DNA of 64,000 nucleotides from Bog-756 sp963734395 (GCA_963734395.1 CAVTGY010000003.1:682001-746000), one strand, 5' to 3'. Positions 53,625 through 62,922 are shown, counted from the stretch's first letter. The notes: generated from the letters alone by a model not told the origin. Translations and numbers: made by a program.

Positions 53625-54206
53625 TCAATAACCAAGCAGACGAGTCAGGTCCGACAGAACCTCACTCTCGGATCGAGTCGTGGTGTCTATCTCGAAGTCG
53701 TACTGGGCAAACCGGTGGACCGCTGCTGCCTGACCCCGGGTCAGGCCGGCATATCGATTCTGCCGGGACCGCTCTCGCTGTTGGGCAACTTCGAGCGAAC
53801 ACCGGACGCCAACCCACACGACGTGAAGGCCGGCAAGGGCGGTTGTCCAGTCGTCCCAACTCGTCTGGTCAATGACCACCTCATCGACAATGACGTTGAG
53901 GCCTGCACCAGCTGCGGCGGCGGCACCGGATTGGTAGGCGCGGATCAGTTGTCGGCCGACGGTGCCGACCCGAACCTCCAGTCCCAGGTCTGACCTCTCG
54001 AATCGAACGCCGTCGGCTGCGAAGAGCCCCCACTCGGACCCAACCGCTTGCCACTCGGTGGGCAGCTTGGCAAGGAAATCGTCGATACCGGTCAACAGCC
54101 AAAGGTCACCTGCCGCCGCACGCTGGTCCCGAAACGCCGTGGCCAGGGTGGTCTTCCCGGAGGAGGAAGGACCGTTGAGGATGACGACCCTGGGGTCAGA
54201 TGCCAT
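53625..54206 (-). CDS. Chloramphenicol phosphotransferase-like P-loop kinase
   Basis: The 193-aa product has the Walker A VVILNGPSSSGKTTLA (residues 12-19 of the loop), the GIDDF segment where Streptomyces CPT keeps its catalytic Asp, VIVDEVVID (Walker B-like) and the lid region RQNRYAGLTRGQAA. CPT phosphorylates the 3-hydroxyl of chloramphenicol. Whether this copy confers resistance or acts on another alcohol is unknown. ATG 54206 is the start of conservation. Confidence 0.84.
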   Translation of the reverse strand: MASDPRVVILNGPSSSGKTTLATAFRDQRAAAGDLWLLTGIDDFLAKLPTEWQAVGSEWGLFAADGVRFERSDLGLEVRVGTVGRQLIRAYQSGAAAAAGAGLNVIVDEVVIDQTSWDDWTTALAGLHVVWVGVRCSLEVAQQRERSRQNRYAGLTRGQAAAVHRFAQYDFEIDTTTRSESEVLSDLTRLLGY

Positions 54207-54324
54207 CCGCCCAGAATGCCCGATCTGAAAAAACCGGACTTGGTCGAGATCTGGAGTTGGTACCAGCGGGGCTGTTGCCGGTCGCCGATGTCTCGCCACG
54301 TCACAGAGCGGACCTGCCCTAAGT

Positions 54325-54339
54325 GGAATCTATGATTCC
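54325..54339. promoter_or_regulatory. Palindrome before the MFS-TetR pair
   Basis: GGAATC-TAT-GATTCC is a perfect 6-3-6 inverted repeat 62 bases before the transporter GTG. It contains TATGAT, which could serve as a -10, and is a candidate operator for the TetR protein encoded at the end of the operon. Confidence 0.45.
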
Positions 54340-54401
54340 GTTTCTGCTATGGTCTTTCACAACCGGAAGCAACCATTCCGCTCACCAGAACAGGGGAGAC
54401 A

Positions 54402-55863
54402 GTGGAGAAGCGCATCCACTACGCGGCCACCTTCGCCGTGCTGGCGACGGCGGCCCTGGCCTTCAGTCTCCTGCAGTCGCTGATCATCCCGGCCATCCCG
54501 CTGCTCGAGCACACCCTGCACACCACGACGACCGGGGCCACCTGGCTGCTGACCGGTTACCTGCTCAGTGCGGCGATCGCCACACCGATCCTCGGGCGCA
54601 TCGGCGACATGGTCGGCAAGGAGAAGATGATCGTCGTCGTGCTCATCACGCTTTCGGTGGGCACTTTGATCAGCGCCCTTGCCACGACCTTTCCCCTCAT
54701 GCTGGCCGGCCGGATCGTCCAGGGAGCGGGTGGGGCGGTCTTCCCGCTGGCCTTCGGGATCATCCGCGACGAGTTCCCGCCCGAAAAGGTGGCTGGAGCC
54801 ATCGGGGTGCTCTCGGCCATCCTGGGCGTGGGCGTGGGCACCGGAATTGTCCTCGCCGGTCCGATCATCGAGCACCTCTCCTACCACTGGCTGTTTTGGA
54901 TCCCCCTGGTCCTGGCCATAGGGGCCACAGTGACCACGTTCCTCTTCGTGCCGGAGTCACCGGTCCGGTCTCCCGGTCGGGTCAACTGGATCGGTGCATC
55001 GATCATGTCGGCCTGGCTGGTCACCGGACTGCTGGCCGTGTCATACGGGCCGATATGGGGATGGAAGAGCACCTCGGTGCTCGGGCTGTTCGCCGTCACC
55101 GCGGTGTTGATCCCATGTTGGATCCGTTCGGAGACCCGTTCGGACACACCGATGGTCGACATGAAAATGATGCGGATCCCCGCGGTGTGGAGCACGAACT
55201 TGGCCGCAATGCTGTTCGGGTTCGGCATGTTCGCCATGTTCATCACCGCTGCCCCAGTTTGCCCAGACCCCGACCCGGGTGGGCTACGGCTTCAGCGCCT
55301 CGGTGACCCAGTCAGGGCTCTACCTTCTTCCCTTCGCGGTGGCCATGCTTCTCATCGCCCCGTTGACCGGTCGCTTGACCGTCGCCATCGGCTCCAAGCC
55401 CATCTTGATCATGGGGGCGCTCTTCGCCGCTTCGAGCTACGGGCTGCTGGTCGTGGCCCACGGTGAGTCGTGGAACATGTACGCGGCCGCCGGGCTGCTG
55501 GGTATCGGAGTGGCCTTCGGCTTCGCCTCGATGTCCAACTTGATCGTCGAGGCGGTGCCGGCGACCCAGACCGGTGTCGCCACGGGCATGAACACCAACG
55601 TCCGGAATATCGGCGCTGCCCTCGGCAGCGGGGTGGCCACCAGCCTGATCGTGAGCGGCCAGCTGGTCCACGGCTACCCGAATGAGCACGGCTACGTGCT
55701 GGCCTTCGCCGTCTGCGGTGGGGCGCTGGTCGTGGCGGCGATCGCCGCCCTCATGATCCCGACCCGCAGTCGTCCCTCGGTCGTCTCCAGCGAGTCGCAC
55801 CCCGCCCTGACCGCCGAGGCCGAGGTGGTCGTCGGGGCCATTGGCTATGTCGCCGAGAGTTGA
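54402..55863 (+). pseudogene. MFS drug exporter (DHA2-like), one frame break
   Basis: The first ~290 residues hold nine or ten membrane segments with LLQSLIIPAIPLLEHTL in TM1, GRIGDMVGKEKM in loop 2-3 and the motif C-like ILGVGVGTGIVLAGPII. The frame shifts at the CCCC of 55252-55255: inserting one C restores FITAAPQFAQTPTRVGYGFS and the remaining helices to 55863. The rejoined protein is about 487 aa. A TetR gene follows 22 bases after the stop. GTG 54402 has GGGGAGA upstream. Confidence 0.85.
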
Positions 55864-55885
55864 TGGTGGGCGGCGGAGCGCCAAC

Positions 55886-56519
55886 GTGACGGGTGAGGCC
55901 ACCGAGGCCAAGCCGCTGCGCCGGGACGCCGAGCTCAACCTGGCCCGGATCCTGGTGGCCGCCCGTGATGTCTTCGCCGAGCATGGCTACGAGGCGTCGA
56001 TGGAACAGATCGCCGCCCGGGCCGAGGTCGGGATCGGGACCGCTCTACCGTCGCTTCCCGAACAAGGCAGACCTCTGCGCTGCCGTGGTCGACGGGGCGA
56101 CGGATCGGATCTGTCAGATTGCCGACCGGGTCCTCCAGGAGGTGGCTCCGGACGACGCGGTCTTCGAGTTCATCCGGCGATGCGTGGACGCGCCGAGCAG
56201 TTGGCGGGCTGCCACCTCGCGGCGACCCTGGAGCGGGGGAGGGGCCGATCGGGCCCTGGCCGCTGTGGTGCCGCTCATCGGACGGATCCTTGAGGCCGGG
56301 CAACGGGCGGGTACGGTCCGTCCCGACATCGTCCCCACCGATCTGGTGGTGACCCTGATGTCAGTCCGGGCCATCGGCGACCTCTGCGACGCCGATGCCC
56401 CGGGCAGTTCGCGGCGGTTCCTCGAGTTTGCCCTCGACGGCCTGCGGCCCGGTCACCAGGCACCGGAGCAGCCCCCGATGTCGGTCAAACAGCTGGGACG
56501 GGTGCTCACCGACCGTTGA
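55886..56519 (+). pseudogene. TetR-family regulator of the MFS exporter, one frame break
   Basis: The N-terminal helix-turn-helix (ILVAARDVFAEHGYEASMEQ, IAARAEVGIG) is in one frame and continues as LYRRFPNKADLCAAVVDGAT in the next. One extra base near 56040 accounts for it. The C-terminal half (PLIGRILEAGQRAGTVRPDI) is TetR_C-like. It is co-directional with and 22 bases behind the exporter, so it should repress this operon, perhaps through the palindrome at 54325. Confidence 0.82.
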
Positions 56520-56687
56520 GGAGCACCTGAGGAGGTGCCAGATCAATGTGGCAGCGGGGCTGAGGGGCGGCGAACGCCGAGTCCACCACCCGATTTGCCC
56601 TGCGCCGTAGGGTGGCACCCTCGGCTCGGTCTCGGTAGGTCAGGGTGCGACCGACGTCCCAACGATCAAGGAGCAACGAGCTGTCGT

Positions 56688-59255
56688 ATGGCTAGTCCTC
56701 GAGGCCATGACCGAAGACGGATCCTCAGGGTCGTACTCCTCTTCGGCGTGTCAATCGCGGGATTGGTCCTCGTTGGCGCGCACCGTGCCGACGGCGTGCC
56801 CGCGCCATCAGGCGACGCGGCAGCCCGCTGCCCGTGGGTGTCCCAGTCCCGACAGGAAAAGAGCACGCCGGCGTCGCTGGCCGCCGAGGTGCTCGCCCGG
56901 ATGACGCTCGGTCAGAAGGCGTCGTTCGTCGTCCTCCGGACGGAACCGCCAATCGAGAACTCCAACCTCGGGATCCCCTCGTTGTGCATCCCGCCGCTAA
57001 CGCTCACCGACGGGCCGAACGGGATCGCCAACAACATGCACGGCGTGACACAGCTGCCGGCCGCCATCGGAGTAGCCGCTACCTTCGACCCGTCGGTGGC
57101 GCGTGCCACAGGCACGGTCATGGGGCAAGAGGCACGGGCGAAGGGAATCGATGCCTCGCAGGGTCCTGAGCTCAACCTTGCCCGTGTGCCGGAGGCCGGT
57201 CGCATTTTCGAGGCATTCGGGGAGGACCCGACGCTGACTGGCGCAATGGGTGTCGCCGGCGTGGAGGGCATCCAGTCCACCGGAACCATGGCGAACCTCA
57301 AGCACGTCACTGCGTACTCGCAGGAGACGGCACGCCACATCCTCGACCAGCAGGTTCCCGCCCGGGCTCTCGCAGAAGTGTTCAACCCACCGTACGAAGA
57401 AGCCATACAGCAGGCCCACGTTGCGTCCATCATGTGCTCATACGGCTCGGTCAACGCCGTCAACGACTGCTCCGACCCGACCGTCTACTCCGACCTCGCG
57501 TCGTGGGGGTTCACCGGATTCGTTCGGTCCGATCTCTCCGCTGTGCCGAATCAGGACACGGCCTCGGCATTCCGGGCCGGCCTCGCCCTCATCAAGCCAG
57601 GCTCGCCCGCCGCCGTGGTCCAACTGGTCCGGTCCGGCGCCATCCCGGTCGCCGATCTGAACCGGGCAGTCCTCGAGACGCTGACCACGATGTTCCAGTA
57701 TGGGCTCATCGGACATCCCCTCCCAGGGAAACCATCGGCCGACGCCATCACCCCGGCACACACCCGCGTGGCAACCACGACGGCCGAGGCATCCATGGTG
57801 CTCCTGAAGAACGCCGGAGCGGTGCTTCCGCTGGCGCACGGCACCAAGTCGATTGCCGTGATCGGGACCGGAGCGACCCATCCGATCACCACCGGTGCCG
57901 GCAGCTCGGAGGTCGTGGCGCCGTTCGTGTCGACGCCGCTGGCCGCGCTGCGGTCGGCGCTCGGGTCCACGACCATCATCCGGTACGCCCAGGGAGGGTT
58001 GCGTTCCATCCCGCTCCGCAACATCGCCACCGGTCAGATCATCTCCAAGCGCTACTTCGACACGGACGAGCCACGACTGCACGGCGATCGGTTGGAGCCT
58101 GGGAAGGATGACATCTCGGTCGTCCTTGCACCGAACGTGACCGACGCGGTGGCCACCGCCGCGACCCCCGGAACCGGGAAGTACTGGAGCTCGTGGAGCG
58201 AGACCATCACCCCACGCTCGTCCGGAATCTACCGGATCGGACTCCACGAGGTCGGCGACACCTGGTTGACGATGAACGGCGTCCCCGTCCTGTCCTCGGC
58301 CGGGCTCCACGCTCCCGATCTGCTTTCCACTGCCGTATCCCTACGGGCCGGAGTGCACTACACGTTCGCCATCCGCTGGTTCGCGGTCGACGGGAATCCC
58401 GCCCCGGCGTTCGGCATAGCCGACGAGACCGCGCAGTTGGCAGCGGCCGTCGCCGCTGCCCGTCGGGCCTCGGTAGCTGTCGTCTTCACCGGGGAACTCC
58501 AGCGGGAGGGTGCCGACCGCTCCCTCGCGCTCCCGGGCGACGCCGACCAGTTGATCGCCGCCGTGGCCGCCGTCAACCCCCGCACCGTGGTGGTGATCAA
58601 CAGCGGCGGGGCGGTGTACATGCCGTGGCTGTCGAAGGTGGCCGGTGTGGTCGAGGCCTGGTACCCGGGCGAGGCGGACGGCACCGCTGTGGCCGCGGTC
58701 CTGACCGGTCGGGTAGATCCCTCGGGGCGGCTGCCGATCACCTTCCCAGCGACGCCCACCGCTCAGCCCGCATCCACTGTCGCCGAGTTCCCGGGGATCG
58801 ATGCGGAGGTGAGCTTCGGCACGGGTCTCGACGTCGGTTACCGGTGGTATCAGCAAAACGGCGTCGCCCCACTGTTCCCGTTCGGCTTCGGGCTCGATTA
58901 CACCACCTTCGCGCTCTCCGACGCCCAGATCGCTCCGTTGCCAACGGGAGGCTATTCCGTGGAGGTCGACGTGACCAACACCGGCTCCCGGTCCGGAGCC
59001 GATGTCGTCCAGGCCTATGTGGCCTATCCGTCCGGACTCGGCGAGCCCCCGGAGCAGCTCCGCGCCTTCGAAAAAGTCGTCGTGGCGCCCGGAGCCACTA
59101 CCCGTACAACGCTCGTGATTCCAGCATCGGGCTTCGCCTCGGACGCTACGGGGACACCCTCCGTGGTGGCCGGCAGCTACGTTGTCGGCGTCGGCGAGTC
59201 GTCGGCCGACCTGCCGATCCAGCTCCCGGTGGAGGTCCCGGCGCAGGCGGCCTGA
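56688..59255 (+). CDS. Secreted glycoside hydrolase family 3 (beta-glucosidase type)
   Basis: The product is 855 aa with an N-terminal signal or anchor segment (ILRVVLLFGVSIAGLVLVGA). The GH3 N-terminal barrel shows LTLTDGPNGIAN, NLARVPEAGRIFEAFGEDP, LKHVTAYSQE and the nucleophile Asp in GFTGFVRSDLSAV. A PA14-like insert (ITPRSSGIYRIGLHEVGDTW) precedes the rest of the C-terminal sandwich (VVFTGELQREGADRSLALPG, WYPGEADGTAVAAVLTGRVD) and a final Fn3-like domain (FPFGFGLDYTTF onward). It releases glucose or similar sugars from beta-glycosides outside the cell. Confidence 0.9.
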   Translation: MASPRGHDRRRILRVVLLFGVSIAGLVLVGAHRADGVPAPSGDAAARCPWVSQSRQEKSTPASLAAEVLARMTLGQKASFVVLRTEPPIENSNLGIPSLCIPPLTLTDGPNGIANNMHGVTQLPAAIGVAATFDPSVARATGTVMGQEARAKGIDASQGPELNLARVPEAGRIFEAFGEDPTLTGAMGVAGVEGIQSTGTMANLKHVTAYSQETARHILDQQVPARALAEVFNPPYEEAIQQAHVASIMCSYGSVNAVNDCSDPTVYSDLASWGFTGFVRSDLSAVPNQDTASAFRAGLALIKPGSPAAVVQLVRSGAIPVADLNRAVLETLTTMFQYGLIGHPLPGKPSADAITPAHTRVATTTAEASMVLLKNAGAVLPLAHGTKSIAVIGTGATHPITTGAGSSEVVAPFVSTPLAALRSALGSTTIIRYAQGGLRSIPLRNIATGQIISKRYFDTDEPRLHGDRLEPGKDDISVVLAPNVTDAVATAATPGTGKYWSSWSETITPRSSGIYRIGLHEVGDTWLTMNGVPVLSSAGLHAPDLLSTAVSLRAGVHYTFAIRWFAVDGNPAPAFGIADETAQLAAAVAAARRASVAVVFTGELQREGADRSLALPGDADQLIAAVAAVNPRTVVVINSGGAVYMPWLSKVAGVVEAWYPGEADGTAVAAVLTGRVDPSGRLPITFPATPTAQPASTVAEFPGIDAEVSFGTGLDVGYRWYQQNGVAPLFPFGFGLDYTTFALSDAQIAPLPTGGYSVEVDVTNTGSRSGADVVQAYVAYPSGLGEPPEQLRAFEKVVVAPGATTRTTLVIPASGFASDATGTPSVVAGSYVVGVGESSADLPIQLPVEVPAQAA

Positions 59256-59440
59256 GGTGGCGACGGTGCTTTGGTCTCGATAGACGCCGTACGACGGCCA
59301 CCCACCATTTCCAGAAGCTCCGGAAGTAGTTGTTGTCGTGTGGTGAAGGAGCTACTCCAGGCCGACGCATCAGCCATCGGTGAGGCGACATCGGAGTGCT
59401 CTGACGTTTCGGTCTCTGAGTCGCGGGACATCACATTGAC

Positions 59441-59476
59441 GGAGGGAGTGGCGGAGGGAGTGGCGGAGGGAGTGGG
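59441..59476. repeat. 12-bp direct repeat, three copies, ending in the tRNA-Ser 3' end
   Basis: GGAGGGAGTGGC occurs at 59441 and 59453 and, with the last base changed, at 59465, where it is the acceptor/T-arm part of tRNA-Ser. The two outer copies thus repeat the tRNA 3' end including its CCA. Confidence 0.8.
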
Positions 59477-59548
59477 ATTCGAACCCACGGAGGCTTGCAC
59501 CTCACGGCTTTTCAAGAGCCGCGCATTTGTCCGCTCTGCCATCCCTCC
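59461..59548 (-). tRNA. tRNA-Ser (anticodon TGA)
   Basis: On the minus strand the 88-base sequence folds as a class II tRNA with a long variable arm. The acceptor GGAGGGA pairs with TCCCTCC, the anticodon stem CGGCT/AGCCG encloses CTTGAAA (anticodon TGA, reading TCA), and the T-arm is GTGGG-TTCGAAT-CCCAC. GCCA is encoded at the 3' end. Confidence 0.96.
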
Positions 59549-59627
59549 GAGCGCTAGCCAGGGTAGCCGGGGCACAGCGCGCCCCGAGATCTCAGAGACT
59601 GTGTCCCGGGGAATCCCCCGAACAGGG

Positions 59628-60614
59628 CTATGAGTCAGTTCCGGAATGGATTTCGGCCCGCAGACCGTCGACCCATTGACCGGCTTGTCGCATTGACGTG
59701 TCTGCTTCACGCCGGATGGCAGGACCGGCAGGACCGGCGGCCGGGTAGGAGCCGAGAAACTTGACCCCGGCCAACTCGGCATGGAGGTCTCGCAAACAGT
59801 CACTGACGACCGCATCAGCGACGTGCCCCTCGAAGTCGATGATGAAGCAGTAGTCGCCCAGGGCCTTCTTGGTTGGTCGGGATTCGAGCTTGTTCAGGTT
59901 GATGTTGCGGGCGGCGAACTGGCCGAGGATCGCGTAGAGGCTCCCCGGATGGTCTGCGCTCTGGAAGCAGGCGATGCTGGTGCGGTCGTGTCCGGTGGGC
60001 GCGGGGATGCCCGACTGTGCAAGCGACACGAAACGGGTCTGATTCTCCGGATGGTCCTCGACGTCCTCCACCAGGATCTCCAGGCCGTACAGCTTGGCCG
60101 CCAATCTCGGTGCGATGGCTGCGGTGGGTCGGGCGGTCATCAGCGGGTCTTGCTCGCCCAACAATCGGGCCGCTTCCGCGGTCGAGTTGGTGGCCACTGG
60201 TTCGGCCAAGGGGAGCTTCTGCGTGAGAAAACCGCGGCACTGGGCTGTGGCCACTGGAATCGAAGCCACCCGCTCGATGTCGGCGAGCTTGGTCCCCGGC
60301 GCGGCCATCAGATGGAGATGGACGTCGAGGACGACCTCCCGTTGGATCCGCAGGTCGAAATCGAAGACCAGGCTGTCGATGATGTCCCTTACCGTTCCCT
60401 CGATGGCGTTCTCCAGTGGCACGAAGCCGAGCTCGACGCCCCCCTGAACCACCGAGTCGAGCACTTCGTACAACGAAGCGAGGGGAATCAGCTCGGCCGA
60501 CGCGTAGTCGGCCTCGCCGAGGAGCGCCTCTTCGGTGAATGTGCCCTCTGGGCCGAGAAACCCGATGCGTGGCGACAGCCCGGCTGATGCGCGATGGGAT
60601 GCGTCCACGTCCAT
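59628..60614 (-). CDS. pheA: Prephenate dehydratase
   Basis: The 328-aa enzyme makes phenylpyruvate for phenylalanine synthesis. RIGFLGPEGTFTEEALL starts the catalytic domain; LGFVPLENAIEGTV and NQTRFVSLA (the TRF motif) are active-site regions. The C-terminal ACT domain (LESRPTKKALGDYCFIIDFE) senses phenylalanine. The ATG is only 23 bases from the divergent larB ATG, so the real start may lie a few codons downstream. Confidence 0.94.
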   Translation of the reverse strand: MDVDASHRASAGLSPRIGFLGPEGTFTEEALLGEADYASAELIPLASLYEVLDSVVQGGVELGFVPLENAIEGTVRDIIDSLVFDFDLRIQREVVLDVHLHLMAAPGTKLADIERVASIPVATAQCRGFLTQKLPLAEPVATNSTAEAARLLGEQDPLMTARPTAAIAPRLAAKLYGLEILVEDVEDHPENQTRFVSLAQSGIPAPTGHDRTSIACFQSADHPGSLYAILGQFAARNINLNKLESRPTKKALGDYCFIIDFEGHVADAVVSDCLRDLHAELAGVKFLGSYPAAGPAGPAIRREADTSMRQAGQWVDGLRAEIHSGTDS

Positions 60615-60625
60615 ACCCAGGCAGG

Positions 60626-60639
60626 ATAGTGAACACTAT
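60626..60639. promoter_or_regulatory. Palindrome in the 23-base pheA-larB divergent gap
   Basis: ATAGTGAACACTAT is a perfect 6-2-6 palindrome that reaches into the larB ATG. Each strand has a -10-like hexamer in or beside it (GATAGT toward larB, TATCCT toward pheA), both about 7-8 bases from the start codons, so both mRNAs would be leaderless and one protein bound here could block both. Confidence 0.5.
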
Positions 60640-61435
60640 GGACGAACACGGACTACAACAATTGCTGGCCGATGTGCAATCGGGGGCCTGCTCCCCCGAC
60701 GAGGCGGTTCGCCGCCTGCGCCGCCTGCCTTTCGCCGACCTCGGATTCGCCAAGGTCGACCACCACCGCAACCTGCGCCAGGGCCTCCCCGAAGCCGTGT
60801 ATGGACCGGGCAAGACCCCCCAGCAGTGTTCGTCGATCGTCCGAGAGCTTCTCGAGGAGGGGAGTGGATCGGTCAGCAGAGAGGGTGGACCGGTCATTCT
60901 GACTCGGGCCGATGCGGGCCAGGCGGAGGTGGCCACGGCCGAAAACCATGGCGGTATCTGCACAGTCACTGGCGTGGCTTCCGGGTCTGATCAGGTCAGA
61001 GGCGAGCTGTGCACGGTTGTCTGGCGACCGAACCCCCCCAGGCCGGCAAGGACGCTGGTGGTCACCGCCGGAACGTCGGACCTGCCCGTGGCCCGCGAAT
61101 GCCAGGCAACACTGGTCGCTCTCGGGTTGGGTCCGACCTTGGTTCCCGATTGCGGGGTCGCCGGGGTACACCGGCTGCTCGCATCGGCCGACGAGCTCGC
61201 CGACGCCGACGCCATCGTGGTGGTGGCAGGAATGGAGGGGGCACTGGCCAGCTTGGTCGGGGGGATTACCCCGGCACCGGTGGTGGCCGTGCCCACCAGC
61301 ACCGGATACGGTGCTGCCCTCGAGGGGGTGACCGCGTTGTTGGCCATGCACGCGTCGTGTGCGGCAGGGATCACTGTGGTCGGCATCGACAACGGGTTCG
61401 GAGCCGCCTGTGCCGTGGCGCGGATGATGCCATGA
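60638..61435 (+). CDS. larB: Nickel-pincer cofactor biosynthesis protein LarB
   Basis: LarB carboxylates and cleaves nicotinic acid adenine dinucleotide, the first step toward the nickel-pincer nucleotide of lactate racemase. The 265-aa product shows FAKVDHHRNLRQGLPEAVYG, TAGTSDLPVAREC (PurE-like core), VAGMEGALASLVGG and PTSTGYG. The stop overlaps the ATG of larC (ATGA). Confidence 0.92.
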   Translation: MDEHGLQQLLADVQSGACSPDEAVRRLRRLPFADLGFAKVDHHRNLRQGLPEAVYGPGKTPQQCSSIVRELLEEGSGSVSREGGPVILTRADAGQAEVATAENHGGICTVTGVASGSDQVRGELCTVVWRPNPPRPARTLVVTAGTSDLPVARECQATLVALGLGPTLVPDCGVAGVHRLLASADELADADAIVVVAGMEGALASLVGGITPAPVVAVPTSTGYGAALEGVTALLAMHASCAAGITVVGIDNGFGAACAVARMMP

Positions 61436-62922
61436 CACACGACGGGACACCGGACGTGAAGCGCCCCCCGCCGGCATCGTCGCCGATACGGGCCCGGGGT
61501 CGCTCGATCGCCTGGTTCCACTGCTTCGCCGGCATCGCCGGGGACATGACGCTGGGGAGCCTGTTGGATGCGGGAGCCGACCTCGGTGAGGTGATGGTGC
61601 TCTTGGACCGCCTTCCCCTGGGCGGCTGGGCGCTCGAGGTGGAGCCGGTGCTGCGGGGCGGAATAGCCGCGTCCCACGCAGTGGTCACCGTCCAGGACAA
61701 CGTCGTGGTACGCACCCACGCTCACATCGTCGGACTGATCGAAGAGGCCCGCTTACCCGACCGGGTGGCGGGTCGAGCCCTGGCCACTTTCGCCGCGCTC
61801 GCCGACGTCGAGGCCAAACTGCATCGTCGACCGGTGGACCAGGTCCATTTCCACGAAGTGGGGGGACACGACACCATCGTGGACGTGGTGGGAACGGCTG
61901 CGGCTCTGGAGGTCCTCGGGATCGACGAGATTCGGGCAAGCCCGGTCGCCACCGGGCTCGGGATGATCAGGACAGCCCACGGCATGCTGCCCAACCCCGC
62001 CCCTGCGGTGGTCGCACTACTCGAAGGGGTGCCGACCTGGGGCCGGAGCATCGGCGTCGAGCTGACCACTCCGACGGGTGCGGCACTGCTGGCTGCCCTC
62101 TCCTCGGGATTCGGTCCGATGCCGGCGATGAGAGTGACCGGCCAGGGATTCGGTGCCGGTACCCGCGAACTCGACGAGCTCCCCAACTGCACCCAGGTGG
62201 TCACCGGTGTGCGGACCGAACGGGCCACCGGAACCGACTTGGTCGGCGGAACTTCCGCCGGCGGCTCCGCGGCTGACCCCGACCTCGCCGTTGACGTCGT
62301 CGACACCGATGCCGATGCTGACGCCGGCCAACCTGTCTCGTTGCTCGCGGTCAATGTCGATGACGCGACCGGGGAGCAGCTGGCTCACGCCGTCGGGGTG
62401 CTTCTCGATGCGGGTGCCCACGACGCATGGCTTGCCCCTGTGGTGATGAAGAAGGGGCGTCCGGGGACCGTGGTCAACGTTCTCTGCGATCCTTCGATGG
62501 TGGCCTCGCTCCGAGGGGTGATCCGTCAGACGACCGGATCGCTCGGCGTTCGGTTGACGACCGGCGAACGGTGGCCGGCGGCGCGGTCGATCGAATCGGT
62601 GTGGATCGAGGGACAGCTGATCAGGCTGAAGACCAGCCCGGGGAGGGTCAAGGCCGAACACGACGACGTAGCCCTGGCCGCACGTCGGACGGGATTGCCC
62701 CTGCGCGAGGTGGCGTTCCGAGCCGAGGCACTGTGGCGGTCCATCCAGAGTGGATCCAGGATGGCGGTGGCCGATCAGTCCGATCAGTCCGATCAGTCCG
62801 ATCAGTCCGATCTGGCCCAACAGTCGGGCACGGGCCAATCCTCGGCCGCCACCCGAGGGACCATTCCGTTCCCGCCGGCGCCGACCGATTCAATGGGAGA
62901 CGGGAGCGACGACTCGGCGTGA
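61432..62922 (+). CDS. larC: Nickel insertion protein LarC
   Basis: LarC is a CTP-dependent cyclometallase that inserts nickel into the pincer cofactor. WFHCFAGIAGDMTLGSLLDAG is the conserved N-terminus; DQVHFHEVGGHDTIVDVVG carries the His cluster for nickel; ELTTPTGAALLAALSS and APVVMKKGRPGTVVNVLCDP follow. The whole protein is one frame (496 aa), unlike Lactobacillus, where larC1/larC2 need a programmed frameshift. A 9-bp tandem repeat gives a QSD run near the C-terminus. larE and larA are not in the window. Confidence 0.92.
   Translation: MTHDGTPDVKRPPPASSPIRARGRSIAWFHCFAGIAGDMTLGSLLDAGADLGEVMVLLDRLPLGGWALEVEPVLRGGIAASHAVVTVQDNVVVRTHAHIVGLIEEARLPDRVAGRALATFAALADVEAKLHRRPVDQVHFHEVGGHDTIVDVVGTAAALEVLGIDEIRASPVATGLGMIRTAHGMLPNPAPAVVALLEGVPTWGRSIGVELTTPTGAALLAALSSGFGPMPAMRVTGQGFGAGTRELDELPNCTQVVTGVRTERATGTDLVGGTSAGGSAADPDLAVDVVDTDADADAGQPVSLLAVNVDDATGEQLAHAVGVLLDAGAHDAWLAPVVMKKGRPGTVVNVLCDPSMVASLRGVIRQTTGSLGVRLTTGERWPAARSIESVWIEGQLIRLKTSPGRVKAEHDDVALAARRTGLPLREVAFRAEALWRSIQSGSRMAVADQSDQSDQSDQSDLAQQSGTGQSSAATRGTIPFPPAPTDSMGDGSDDSA
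62772..62807. repeat. 9-bp tandem repeat in larC, four copies
   Basis: CGATCAGTC is repeated four times in frame, encoding the run QSDQSDQSDQSD in the low-complexity tail after the conserved LarC domain. Copy number is likely variable between strains. Confidence 0.85.

Noticed and set aside
59271..59633. Coding region across tRNA-Ser
   Set aside because: The frame reads through a perfect tRNA cloverleaf and a tandem repeat; it is a chance open frame.
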